NCBI GenBank assembly: GCA_002305755.1
Contig: DBQV01000027.1
Location: 7,319 to 29,112, forward strand
DNA length: 21,794 nt
Direction: 5' to 3'
Source: Christensenella sp. UBA1385
Lineage (GTDB): Bacteria; Bacillota; Clostridia; Christensenellales; Aristaeellaceae
Numbering within the stretch: position 1 is the first letter of the stretch; each line of letters opens with the position of its first letter. Positions 8,120-15,128 of the stretch are shown in pieces. The position numbers were made by a program, and so were the translations under genes. The notes under the pieces are model-generated. The model saw only the letters and a list, made by a program, of their open reading frames with translations. It searched no databases and was not told the DNA's origin.

Positions 8120-8854
8120 TTATGATAGAAGATACCCGTTTTCGGCCAGCCATTCTTCCTCCCGCTCACTGATCGCCGCTTTTTTCAGCAGATCGGGACG
8201 CCTGCTCGCCGTGATCAGCAGCGACTGTCTGCGCCGCCATTCTTCGATTTTTTTGTGATCGCCCGAAAGCAGCACCTCCGGAACCTCCCTGCCTTCAAAC
8301 ACGCGCGGCCGCGTATACTGCGGATATTCAAGCAGCCCGGGCATGGCAAAGCTCTCCGTTTCCGCACTCTCCTCACTGCCCAGCACGCCTTCGATTTTTC
8401 TTGCCAGGCAATCGATCAGCACCATGGCCGGCAACTCCCCCCCGGTCAGCACATAATCGCCGATGGATATCTCCATGTCGATCGTGCCCTCGATCACGCG
8501 TTCATCCACACCCTCATAGTGGCCGCAGAGTATCATCAGGCTGCTTTCCCGGCTCAGCTCGTCAGCCAAGGGCTGCGTCAGCGTCTGCCCGCGTGGGCTC
8601 ATCAGGATGCGCTTACCGGGATAGGGATCAGGCGCAACAGCGCGGATTGCGTCCATGATGGGCTGCGCCATCATCAGCATACCCGCCCCGCCGCCAAAGG
8701 GATAATCGTCCGTATTCTTATGCTTGCTCGCGGAAAAAGGCCGGATGTCGGTGATCACCACATCAAGCTTCCCCGCCTGCCTTGCTCTGCCGATCATGCT
8801 CTGCTCAAGCGGCGCGAACATATCGGGAAAGATGGTCAACACGTCAATCCTCAA
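8120..8854 (-). CDS. trmD: tRNA (guanine(37)-N1)-methyltransferase
   Basis: 244 residues. Hallmarks of the SPOUT trefoil-knot TrmD are present: TDDYPFGGGAGM (48-59), CGHYEGVDERV (110-120) and IGDYVLTGGELPAM (131-144). It methylates N1 of G37 next to the anticodon and prevents frameshifting. The start overlaps the rimM stop by 11 bases. In many bacteria rplS follows trmD. Here dgt follows after 25 bases and no rplS is seen in the window. Confidence 0.97.
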   Translation of the reverse strand: MRIDVLTIFPDMFAPLEQSMIGRARQAGKLDVVITDIRPFSASKHKNTDDYPFGGGAGMLMMAQPIMDAIRAVAPDPYPGKRILMSPRGQTLTQPLADELSRESSLMILCGHYEGVDERVIEGTIDMEISIGDYVLTGGELPAMVLIDCLARKIEGVLGSEESAETESFAMPGLLEYPQYTRPRVFEGREVPEVLLSGDHKKIEEWRRRQSLLITASRRPDLLKKAAISEREEEWLAENGYLLS

Positions 8855-9377
8855 TCACGGCCACCTCATCCAGCACGTTTTCATCCACCGTGATCACCCC
8901 CCGCTCCACATCGACTGCGGGCACGGCTCTCTTGAGCGCGGGCAGCAGCATGGTGCCGCCATTCTTGAGCGCGATCACATAAACATCGTTTGCGCCGGGC
9001 TGCAGCACCTCTTTCAGTTTTCCAATCTCGCGCCCCTGCAGGTCCGTCACCAGACAGCCGATCAGGTCAGCGATGAAGTTCTGATCCTCCCCCAGCGGCA
9101 CGGCGTCTTCCCGGCGGACATACAGCAGCCAACCGCGCTGGGCCTCCGCTCCGTTCCGGGAAGCGCAGGCGGCCAGCCGGGCATACACAAACTCATCGCG
9201 CACCGAAGCCTCCTCCACAGCGATGGCAAGAGGCTCATCAACCTCGACTTTTGCCGCCAACACTTCCTTCAGCGCCAGAAAGCGCCTGGGATCGTCCGTC
9301 AGCGGCTTGATCTTCACCTGGCCGTGTATACCCTGGGGCTTGATCACGACCCCTATCAGCAGCAGCTTCGAAAGCAT
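8844..9377 (-). CDS. rimM: 16S rRNA processing protein RimM
   Basis: 177 residues. The N-terminal RimM domain (LLLIGVVIKPQGIHGQVKIK...PLTDDPRRFLALKEV) is followed by a PRC-barrel domain (LIGCLVTDLQGREIGKLKEV, then PALKRAVPAVDVERGVITVD). It assists maturation of the 30S head domain and binds ribosomal protein S19. Start placed at the ATG at 9377, because AAAGGA lies five bases before it; the ATG at 9383 would have the same Shine-Dalgarno abutting it. A perfect 10-bp hairpin (9393-9416) lies between khpA and this ribosome-binding site. Confidence 0.94.
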   Translation of the reverse strand: MLSKLLLIGVVIKPQGIHGQVKIKPLTDDPRRFLALKEVLAAKVEVDEPLAIAVEEASVRDEFVYARLAACASRNGAEAQRGWLLYVRREDAVPLGEDQNFIADLIGCLVTDLQGREIGKLKEVLQPGANDVYVIALKNGGTMLLPALKRAVPAVDVERGVITVDENVLDEVAVIED

Positions 9378-9392
9378 ATCCATCCTTTCGCA

Positions 9393-9416
9393 AAAGCGCC
9401 GCTGCCGCGGCGCTTT
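9393..9416 (-). promoter_or_regulatory. Perfect 10-bp hairpin ahead of the rimM ribosome-binding site
   Basis: Minus strand: AAAGCGCCGC, tetraloop GGCA, GCGGCGCTTT, then one more T and GCG. The stem ends about 5 bases before the AAAGGA that serves rimM and begins 6 bases after the khpA stop codon. It resembles a weak intrinsic terminator or attenuator, because the U-run is only four bases. It could also be a stabilising or translation-control hairpin. Mechanism is inferred; the base pairing is directly visible. Confidence 0.55.
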
Positions 9417-9421
9417 CATTG

Positions 9422-9649
9422 TTACTGTATTTCGACAAAGACCGGTTTGCCGCCCTTCTCCGTCGCGGCCTTCACCACGCTGCGGATGGCCTTGGCGATA
9501 CGCCCCTGCTTGCCGATCACGCGACCCATATCGTCGGGCGCCACGTTCATCTCCAGTATAACGGCTTCGGGGCCCTCGGTTTCCGTGACCTGCACTTCTT
9601 CAGGGTGCTCTACCAGAGACTTTGCCAGGAAAAGTACCAATTCTTTCAT
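9422..9649 (-). CDS. khpA: KH-domain RNA-binding protein KhpA
   Basis: 75 residues: a single KH domain with the GxxG loop in GRVIGKQGRIAKAIRSVVKA (GKQG at ~46-49). KhpA proteins bind RNA, often as partners of KhpB/Jag. The place between rpsP and rimM is the standard one in Bacillota (ylqC position). An AGGAG-type sequence (AAAGGAGTACCGG) precedes the ATG. The gap from the rpsP stop is 19 bases. Confidence 0.95.
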   Translation of the reverse strand: MKELVLFLAKSLVEHPEEVQVTETEGPEAVILEMNVAPDDMGRVIGKQGRIAKAIRSVVKAATEKGGKPVFVEIQ

Positions 9650-9668
9650 CCGGTACTCCTTTCCCGCT

Positions 9669-9920
9669 TCAGCCCTGAACCTTTTCTTCTGCCTTTTTCA
9701 GCAGCACGCGCACGGTGTCGGTGGGCTGAGCGCCGTTCTTGATCCAGGCAGCGGCCTTCTCCGTGTCGATCTTGATCTGCGCGGGGCTGCTCATGGGATC
9801 GTAGGTGCCGATCTCCTCGATGAAGCGTCCGTCACGGGGATTGCGCTCATCGGCAACGACCACGCGGTAAAAGGGCTTCTTCTTCATGCCCACTCTCTTG
9901 AGACGAATCTTGACTGCCAT
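9669..9920 (-). CDS. rpsP: 30S ribosomal protein S16
   Basis: 83 residues, typical length. The N-terminus AVKIRLKRVGMKKKPFYRVV is the S16 signature, and the C-terminal half contains WIKNGAQPTDTVRVLLKKA. It is a primary-to-secondary binder in 30S assembly. GAGGAGGAAC gives a strong ribosome-binding site. It follows ffh by 58 bases, in which a small inverted repeat (9957-9972) is the only structure I see. Confidence 0.97.
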   Translation of the reverse strand: MAVKIRLKRVGMKKKPFYRVVVADERNPRDGRFIEEIGTYDPMSSPAQIKIDTEKAAAWIKNGAQPTDTVRVLLKKAEEKVQG

Positions 9921-9956
9921 GTGCTTTGTTCCTCCTCAAATCGGTACTGTATGGAA

Positions 9957-9972
9957 ATCATAGTGCTATGAT
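9957..9972. repeat. Short inverted repeat between ffh and rpsP
   Basis: ATCATAG, two bases, CTATGAT: seven-base arms in the 58-base gap. The spacer is too short to form a full hairpin loop without opening pairs, and there is no U-run. It may be a small operator or simply chance; I see no function. Confidence 0.35.
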
Positions 9973-9978
9973 AACCGC

Positions 9979-11310
9979 TTATCTGAATGGGGGCATCTTC
10001 ATTCTGCCCCGCAGGCCGCCTTTGGTGTTCATCATCTGCTTCATCATGCGGCGCATTTGGTCAAACTGGCGCATCAACTGGTTGACATCCTGCACCGTTA
10101 CGCCGGCGCCCGCCGCGATTCGCTTTCTGCGGCTGGCATTCAGGATATCCGGCTTGCGCCTCTCCTTCGGCGTCATGCTGCGGATGATGGCCTCAGGTTT
10201 TTTCATGGCGTCATCGGAGATCTCAATGTCCTTCAGCTTGCTGCCGACGCCGGGCAGCATGCCCAGTATGTTCTGCAGCGGGCCCATTTTCTTGAGCTGC
10301 TGCATCTGCTCGAGGAAGTCATCCAAAGAGAGATCCTCGGGCCCCTTCAGGCGGCTCTGCTTGGCGGCCTCCTGCTGCTCCATGGCCTCGGTCGCCTTTT
10401 CGATCAGCGTGAGCACATCGCCCATGCCGAGGATACGGGAGGCCATACGGTCCGGATGGAAGGGCTCGATGGCATCCATCTTTTCGCCCGTTCCGGCAAA
10501 TTTGATGGGCTTGCCTGTCACCGCCCGCACGCTGAGCGCGGCGCCGCCGCGGGTATCGCCGTCCAGCTTGGTGATGATCACGCCGTCGATGCTGAGCTTA
10601 TCGTTGAAGGCGGAGGCCACGTTGACCGCGTCCTGGCCCGTCATCGCGTCCACCACCAAAAGGATCTCCTGAGGTTTCACCGCCGCTTTGATGCGCGCCA
10701 GTTCATCCATCAGGGTTTCATCCACGTGAAGCCGACCGGCAGTATCAAGGATCAGAACATCGTTGCCATAGTAGCGGGCGTGCTCCACAGCCTCCTGCGA
10801 AGTCTTCACAGGGTCCTGCGTGCCGCGTTCAAAGACAGGCACCTTCACCCGCTCGCCCACCACCTGCAGCTGCTTGATGGCAGCGGGGCGGTAGATATCG
10901 CAGGCGGCGAGCAGCGGCTTCTTGCCCTGCTTTTGCAGGTAATTGGCCAGCTTGCCGGCCATGGTGGTTTTGCCCGAGCCCTGCAGACCGCAAAGCATAT
11001 ACACGGTGGGCAGTGAGGAAGACCAGGTCAGCCGCGCATTCGCGCCGCCCATCAGCTGGGTCAGTTCCTCGTTGACAATCTTGACGACCTGCTGTCCCGC
11101 GTTGAGTGAGGAGAGTATCTCGGTGCCCACGCAGCGTTCGGTGACGCGTTTGATGAAATCCTTGACGACAACATAGTTGACGTCGGCTTCCAGGAGGGCC
11201 ATGCGCACTTCACGCATCGCATCCTTGATGTTTTGCTCGTTCAGTTTGCCTTTCCCGGTCAGCTTTTTGAACGCGCGCTGCAGCTTGTCGGACAAGCCTT
11301 CGAACGCCAT
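9979..11310 (-). CDS. ffh: Signal recognition particle protein Ffh (SRP54)
   Basis: 443 residues. An N-terminal four-helix bundle (1-~95) is followed by the SRP GTPase G domain: P-loop GLQGSGKTT (108-116), DTAGR (189-193) and TKLDGDTRGGAALS (247-260). A methionine-rich M domain (~297-443) carries the signal-peptide groove and binds SRP RNA (SRRKRIAAGAGVTVQDVNQL is the RNA-binding helix region). It targets nascent membrane and secreted proteins to FtsY/Sec. The ribosome-binding site GGAGG lies in the last codons of ylxM, two bases separate the genes, and the pair is a conserved unit. Confidence 0.98.
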   Translation of the reverse strand: MAFEGLSDKLQRAFKKLTGKGKLNEQNIKDAMREVRMALLEADVNYVVVKDFIKRVTERCVGTEILSSLNAGQQVVKIVNEELTQLMGGANARLTWSSSLPTVYMLCGLQGSGKTTMAGKLANYLQKQGKKPLLAACDIYRPAAIKQLQVVGERVKVPVFERGTQDPVKTSQEAVEHARYYGNDVLILDTAGRLHVDETLMDELARIKAAVKPQEILLVVDAMTGQDAVNVASAFNDKLSIDGVIITKLDGDTRGGAALSVRAVTGKPIKFAGTGEKMDAIEPFHPDRMASRILGMGDVLTLIEKATEAMEQQEAAKQSRLKGPEDLSLDDFLEQMQQLKKMGPLQNILGMLPGVGSKLKDIEISDDAMKKPEAIIRSMTPKERRKPDILNASRRKRIAAGAGVTVQDVNQLMRQFDQMRRMMKQMMNTKGGLRGRMKMPPFR

Positions 11311-11312
11311 GC

Positions 11313-11687
11313 CTACGCCTCCTCCTCGTGCAGATACTCATCCAGGCGGCTCGCCGCTTTGAGCAAACGGGCGTTGTCGCCGGGCGCTTCCATTGCCTGC
11401 CGGATCAGATCGCGGCACTCGGCCATGATCTCTCTCTGGCGGTCAAAGCGGGAAACCAGATGCAGGGCCCCCTCCAGCTCATCCAGTCTGGCAAAGGCTC
11501 TGTTCAGTGTGTCGTTGACACACTGACGGGTCACGCCCAGTTGCTTGGCCGCTTCCGCAAGGGAAAAATCCTCGTTGCAGTACAGGTCCAGCATCGAACG
11601 CTGCCGATCGGTCAGAAGCGGAGCATAGAAAGAAGAGAGAACACCGTACTCCACCTTTCTTTCCAGTTTGCTCTCACCGACAGACAT
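11313..11687 (-). CDS. ylxM: YlxM family helix-turn-helix protein (putative SRP-associated DNA-binding protein)
   Basis: 124 residues, the usual size. A sigma-70 region 4-like helix-turn-helix occupies ~25-70 (LTDRQRSMLDLYCNEDFSLA, then EAAKQLGVTRQCVNDTLNRA). YlxM family members neighbour ffh in most Bacillota and are thought to modulate SRP activity; a DNA-binding role is plausible from the fold but not proven. Start at the ATG at 11687, with GGAGG four bases upstream; the in-frame ATG at 11702 lies inside the promoter-proximal repeat and is unlikely. It is the first gene after the strongest promoter in the window. The operators next to that promoter make autoregulation by this protein one possibility (inference). 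Confidence 0.92.
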   Translation of the reverse strand: MSVGESKLERKVEYGVLSSFYAPLLTDRQRSMLDLYCNEDFSLAEAAKQLGVTRQCVNDTLNRAFARLDELEGALHLVSRFDRQREIMAECRDLIRQAMEAPGDNARLLKAASRLDEYLHEEEA

Positions 11688-11695
11688 AGACCCTC

Positions 11696-11719
11696 CTGTC
11701 AAGGCGTTCCCCTTGACAG
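11696..11719 (-). promoter_or_regulatory. Operator-like inverted repeat in the ylxM leader
   Basis: CTGTCAAGG, six bases, CCTTGACAG: a perfect 9-bp inverted repeat just downstream of the -10 box, covering the expected transcript start and early leader. Its inner 22 bp (11697-11718) have the form TGTCAAG-N8-CTTGACA, identical in arms and spacing to the repeat at 11746-11767. Its promoter-distal end touches the AGGAGG of ylxM. It could act as a DNA operator or as an RNA hairpin at the 5' end of the message. Confidence 0.6.
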
Positions 11720-11723
11720 GGAT

Positions 11724-11751
11724 ATTATACAGAGCGCGCGCAGATTGTCAA
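11724..11751 (-). promoter_or_regulatory. Consensus sigma-A promoter for ylxM-ffh-rpsP...
   Basis: Minus strand: a perfect -35 TTGACA (11746-11751), a 16-base spacer (11730-11745) and a perfect -10 TATAAT (11724-11729). The transcript would start near 11717, about 30 bases before the ylxM start codon. It begins 30 bases after the thiI stop codon, with no terminator between, so the downstream genes receive both this transcript and possible read-through from thiI. Confidence 0.9.
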
Positions 11752-11767
11752 GCACAAATCCTTGACA
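11746..11767 (-). promoter_or_regulatory. Operator-like inverted repeat overlapping the -35 box
   Basis: TGTCAAG, eight bases, CTTGACA. The right arm on the minus strand contains the -35 hexamer itself, so a protein bound here would compete with sigma region 4. It is the same 22-bp layout as the repeat at 11697-11718, centred 49 bp away. Function is inferred. Confidence 0.55.
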
Positions 11768-11781
11768 TATTCGCAAACGCT

Positions 11782-12930
11782 TTAAATCTCAATGATTTCG
11801 CTGTCGTTAACCGCGGTCTCGATCAGCGCCTCGGCATTCGCCAGGTTCATCTCCGCCTTTTCGACCTTATCAAGCTTCGGCTGAGTGACAGGGTGGCGAG
11901 GTGTGAACACCGTGCAGCAATCCTCATAGGGCAGGCTGGAGGTTTCATAGGTGCCGATCTTCTGCGCACAGCTGATGATCTCGATCTTGTCAAAGCCGAT
12001 CACAGGCCTGAACACAGGCATACCTGCCACCGCGTCCGTGCAGGCAAGGGCATTCATAGTCTGGCTGGCCACCTGGCCGATGGATTCTCCCGTGATCAGG
12101 GCCTGTGCCTGCTCCTTGCGCGCGATCTTCTCGGCAATCCGCATCATGAAGCGGCGCATGATCAGCGTGGTGTGATCCTCAGGGCAGCTTTCGTGGATGC
12201 GCATCTGAATATCGGTGAAGGGCACCACATACAGCTTCAGCCCGCCGCAGTATCCGGCCAGTATCCTGCCAAGCTGCACCACCTTTTCCTTGGAGCGCTC
12301 CCCCGTATACGGGAAAGAGTAGAAATGAATGCCGACCAGCGCCACGCCTCTTTTGGCAATCATGTATCCGGCCACGGGGCTGTCGATGCCGCCTGACAGG
12401 AGAAGCGCCGCCTTGCCGTTGCTGCCAACAGGCATTCCTCCGGGGCCGGGATAGACCCTGGAGTAGAGATAGGCCAGGTCTCTGATCTCCACATTCAGCT
12501 CATGATCCGGCTTTCTGACATCTACTTTCAGATCCGGCCTGCGGCTCAGTATGTAGCCCCCCATCTCCGCTCCGATCTGCGGGGAATCAAGCGGATACAG
12601 CTTATCCGCGCGGCGCGCGATCACCTTGAAGCTGCCGGACAGGCCTTCCATCAGCTGCAGCCCCTGTTCGCACACCTTTTCAAAGTCGCCCTTCTCCATC
12701 TCCACCGCCGGGCAGACCGAATGCACCCCGAACACCTGCTGCACAGCCTCAAGGCAGGCCGTCTTGTCAGCCATATCGTAGATGTAGATGCGGCTGTCAT
12801 GCAGCCTTACGTTACTGGAATACGCCTTTACCGCGCTCTTGACACGAGCCAGCAGAAGGTTTTGAAAATAGGGGCGATTAAGCCCCTTCAAATAGATCTC
12901 GCCGTAGCGAACCATCAGCAGTTCCCGCAT
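11782..12930 (-). CDS. thiI: tRNA 4-thiouridine synthase ThiI (without rhodanese domain)
   Basis: 382 residues. An N-terminal ferredoxin-like plus THUMP region (~1-165, tRNA binding) is followed by the PP-loop ATPase domain with SGGIDSP (179-185) and the family stretch EDCCTVFTPRHPVTQPKL (336-353, Cys338/Cys339). It adenylates U8 of tRNA and inserts sulfur to make s4U. The C-terminal rhodanese domain of enterobacterial ThiI is absent. In Bacillota such short forms take sulfur from a dedicated cysteine desulfurase, and one is encoded directly upstream with overlap. Start set at the ATG at 12930, with AGGAG nine bases before it; the ATG at 12939 would abut the Shine-Dalgarno. Confidence 0.95.
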   Translation of the reverse strand: MRELLMVRYGEIYLKGLNRPYFQNLLLARVKSAVKAYSSNVRLHDSRIYIYDMADKTACLEAVQQVFGVHSVCPAVEMEKGDFEKVCEQGLQLMEGLSGSFKVIARRADKLYPLDSPQIGAEMGGYILSRRPDLKVDVRKPDHELNVEIRDLAYLYSRVYPGPGGMPVGSNGKAALLLSGGIDSPVAGYMIAKRGVALVGIHFYSFPYTGERSKEKVVQLGRILAGYCGGLKLYVVPFTDIQMRIHESCPEDHTTLIMRRFMMRIAEKIARKEQAQALITGESIGQVASQTMNALACTDAVAGMPVFRPVIGFDKIEIISCAQKIGTYETSSLPYEDCCTVFTPRHPVTQPKLDKVEKAEMNLANAEALIETAVNDSEIIEI

Positions 12931-12935
12931 GGATT

Positions 12936-14090
12936 TCATCTCCTGGTAAAATGTTTTAGGGCGTCATAATTCCTGATCACGCAGTCGGCGGCACAGTCCA
13001 TGTCCTCTGCCCCCAGGAAAGGGTTCAAGCTGAAGCGAATGGCGCTCTCGATGTCTGCCGCCGGAAGCCGCATGGCGCTCAGCACATGGCTCAGCTTCTT
13101 CTTTCTGGACGAACAGGCGGAACCGTTCCCCACCAGCACGCCAATGGCTTCAAGCGCATGCAGCATCGTTTCCGCCCTCACGGGCGGGAAAGACAGATTG
13201 AGTATGTGGTCGGCAGCGGACAGCGAGGCGGGATCGGGTCCGTTGACCTTCATGTCCGGGATGGATTCCCTCAGCCGCTCATACAGCATCAGCTTCATCC
13301 GGCGCATATCGTTTTGACGCGGATAGTCAGCGATCGCCGCGGCCAGTCCGGCAATGCCGGGGGTATTTTCAGTGCCCGAGCGCAGCCCATCCTCCTGACC
13401 GCCCCCATGCGCAAGCGGCTGCAGCTTTACCCGATTGCTTACCCAGAGCGCGCCGATGCCCTTAGGGCCGTGTATCTTGTGGCCGGAGAGAGCGTAGCTG
13501 TCGATACCCAGCTGTGACACCGGGCAGGCATGCCTCAGAAAGCCCTGAACACCGTCCACATGAAAAAGAGCAGCCGGGCAAAGCCGGTCCCGCAGGGCGG
13601 CAACCTCGGCAAGAGGCTGTATGGCCCCCGTTTCGTTGTTGATCTGCATGACGCAGATAAGACGGGTGTTGTCTGTGATCAGCGCTTCAAGCGCAGACAG
13701 GTCGAGCACGCCATCCTCGCGCAGAGGGATTTCAACGGCTTCATGCCCCATCGTGCTCAAAGCCTTGCAGCTCTCCGCTACAGCCGGATGCTCGCCCGCG
13801 CTGTACAGCACCCTTCCGGGCTGAGCCCTTTTCATTGCCCCGATAATGGCCAGATTATCGGCTTCCGTGCCGCCGGAAGTAAAGATCACCCTGCCGGCGG
13901 CGGTACGGAGCGCCTGCATGATATCTCTGCGGCAGCCTGTCAGCAGCTTCTCGGCATCGAGCGCCGGTCCGTACAGGGCAGAAGGGTTAAAATAGCGCTC
14001 GGACATGGCCTCGCGCATCGCGTCCATCACGCTGTCCTGCGGCCTCGTGGTGGCGCTGTTATCCAGATAGACTTTGACTTGCGCGCTCAA
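12936..14090 (-). CDS. Cysteine desulfurase (IscS/NifS family, probably the ThiI partner)
   Basis: 384 residues. A class V PLP aminotransferase fold with DNSATTRP near the N-terminus, TSGGTEADNLAI (71-82), HVDGVQ with Asp179, the PLP lysine Lys205 in SGHKIHGPKG, and the catalytic Cys326 in GNGSACSSRK. It releases sulfur from cysteine as a persulfide. Immediate coupling to thiI suggests it feeds tRNA thiolation, like B. subtilis NifZ. Start is a TTG overlapping the upstream stop (TTGA, 14087-14090); no in-frame ATG fits. The stop overlaps the thiI leader. A more general Fe-S role cannot be excluded. Confidence 0.94.
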   Translation of the reverse strand: MSAQVKVYLDNSATTRPQDSVMDAMREAMSERYFNPSALYGPALDAEKLLTGCRRDIMQALRTAAGRVIFTSGGTEADNLAIIGAMKRAQPGRVLYSAGEHPAVAESCKALSTMGHEAVEIPLREDGVLDLSALEALITDNTRLICVMQINNETGAIQPLAEVAALRDRLCPAALFHVDGVQGFLRHACPVSQLGIDSYALSGHKIHGPKGIGALWVSNRVKLQPLAHGGGQEDGLRSGTENTPGIAGLAAAIADYPRQNDMRRMKLMLYERLRESIPDMKVNGPDPASLSAADHILNLSFPPVRAETMLHALEAIGVLVGNGSACSSRKKKLSHVLSAMRLPAADIESAIRFSLNPFLGAEDMDCAADCVIRNYDALKHFTRR

Positions 14091-14644
14091 TTCTTCTGAA
14101 ACTTCCCCTGTCCGGCCGCCTGTACGATCATGCCGCGCAGGCCCTCGCTCGGCTCCATCACCAGCAGGGACTTGGCGCCGTCCTTTTGGAAAAACAAATA
14201 GAACAGATCGGCGTCCCGATTCACAAACCAGTTGAGCCGCTTAATGCCCGGCATGCTGAGGTAGCGCTGGAAGGAACCGGAATTGACCATGCCCACGGCC
14301 TCCACGTTCTTAAGGTTCATCGTACCCAGCGCCTTGCGTTTGCGGTTGTTGAACACCTTGGCAAAGTCAAGCACTCCGTTGGTAAACGTGTACTCGAACT
14401 CGGTCCTGATCCTGTCTTTATACAGAAACAGGAGCACCGCGGAGGCGATCATCAGCAGCGTCAGCACGATGTCAAACAGCAGGGCGGTGCTGAAGCCCTG
14501 CGCGCTGATGGTCATCGTCAGCAGGTTGAACATGAAGACAGCAAGAATGCCCGACAGTATCATCGCTACCCAGGCAAGCGCGAGTATGAGATTTTCCATC
14601 GACTTGTTGTGTCTGGATGCCACTTCTTCCATAAACTGATCCAT
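14087..14644 (-). CDS. DUF6106-like two-helix membrane protein
   Basis: 185 residues, function unknown. Two adjacent transmembrane helices occupy ~18-45 (NLILALAWVAMILSGILAVF) and ~53-74 (ALLFDIVLTLLMIASAVLLF). A soluble domain follows, containing EFEYTFTNGVLDFAKVFNNR and RKRKALGTMNLKNVEAVG. The 'YTFTNG-LD--KV--RR+RK' pattern resembles the uncharacterised DUF6106 family of Clostridia (recalled, not searched). The soluble part has a pleckstrin-homology-like feel (strand-rich, following membrane helices). AGGAG precedes the ATG by about 10 bases. It lies between the YuiD-like gene and the cysteine desulfurase and overlaps the latter by four bases. Confidence 0.75.
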   Translation of the reverse strand: MDQFMEEVASRHNKSMENLILALAWVAMILSGILAVFMFNLLTMTISAQGFSTALLFDIVLTLLMIASAVLLFLYKDRIRTEFEYTFTNGVLDFAKVFNNRKRKALGTMNLKNVEAVGMVNSGSFQRYLSMPGIKRLNWFVNRDADLFYLFFQKDGAKSLLVMEPSEGLRGMIVQAAGQGKFQKN

Positions 14645-14657
14645 CTTTTCTTTGCTC

Positions 14658-15095
14658 CTATCTGAAAAATACAGGCACCAGCAGGCCGATCAGGCCGCCG
14701 AAAAGCACCTCGGTCGGCGTGTGGCCGATCAGCTCCTGCAGGTCGGCTTCGCCCAGCGGCTGCCCCTCTACCAGCATTCGGTGCAGGATGCGGTTCAGCA
14801 CCCTGCTCTGTTTGCCCGTCTGCAGACGCACGCCCATAGCGTCATAAACGACCACCAGCGTCAGCGCGGTGGAGATCGCAAAAGAGGTGGAGCCCAGCCC
14901 CTCGCGCAGCGCGATCATTGTGGTCAGGGATACCAGAAAGGCCGTGTGCGAACTGGGCATACCGCCCATGCCAAAGGTTCTTCTGAAATCGAAATTGCGG
15001 TTGACGGCCCAATCGATCAGCACCTTTAATACCTGAGCGATCAGGAAGGATGTCAGCGCGCACATGAGGATGTCATTCCCCAACAGATCCTGCAA
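14658..15095 (-). CDS. Divergent PAP2 family protein (YuiD/DUF212-like)
   Basis: 145 residues with several membrane segments. The phosphatase-like motif GGMPSSHTA at ~44-52 and VVVYDAMGVRLQTGKQ at ~82-97 are characteristic of the divergent PAP2 family, related to acid phosphatases/haloperoxidases. A role in lipid or prenyl phosphate metabolism would fit its place directly after ispA but is inference. Start is TTG at 15095, supported by GAGGTG seven bases upstream; an internal ATG (MCALTS) would remove part of the first helix. The gap to ispA is 33 bases. Confidence 0.87.
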   Translation of the reverse strand: MQDLLGNDILMCALTSFLIAQVLKVLIDWAVNRNFDFRRTFGMGGMPSSHTAFLVSLTTMIALREGLGSTSFAISTALTLVVVYDAMGVRLQTGKQSRVLNRILHRMLVEGQPLGEADLQELIGHTPTEVLFGGLIGLLVPVFFR

Positions 15096-15128
15096 ATTTC
15101 TTCACCTCGGTGCCTTCATACACAGGTT

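Noticed and set aside
8724..9971. 415-codon plus-strand open frame across trmD, rimM, khpA and rpsP
   Set aside because: It spans four well-supported minus-strand genes and their gaps. Composition is shadow-like.
10057..11016. Plus-strand open frame opposite ffh
   Set aside because: Shadow of the Ffh GTPase and M domains.
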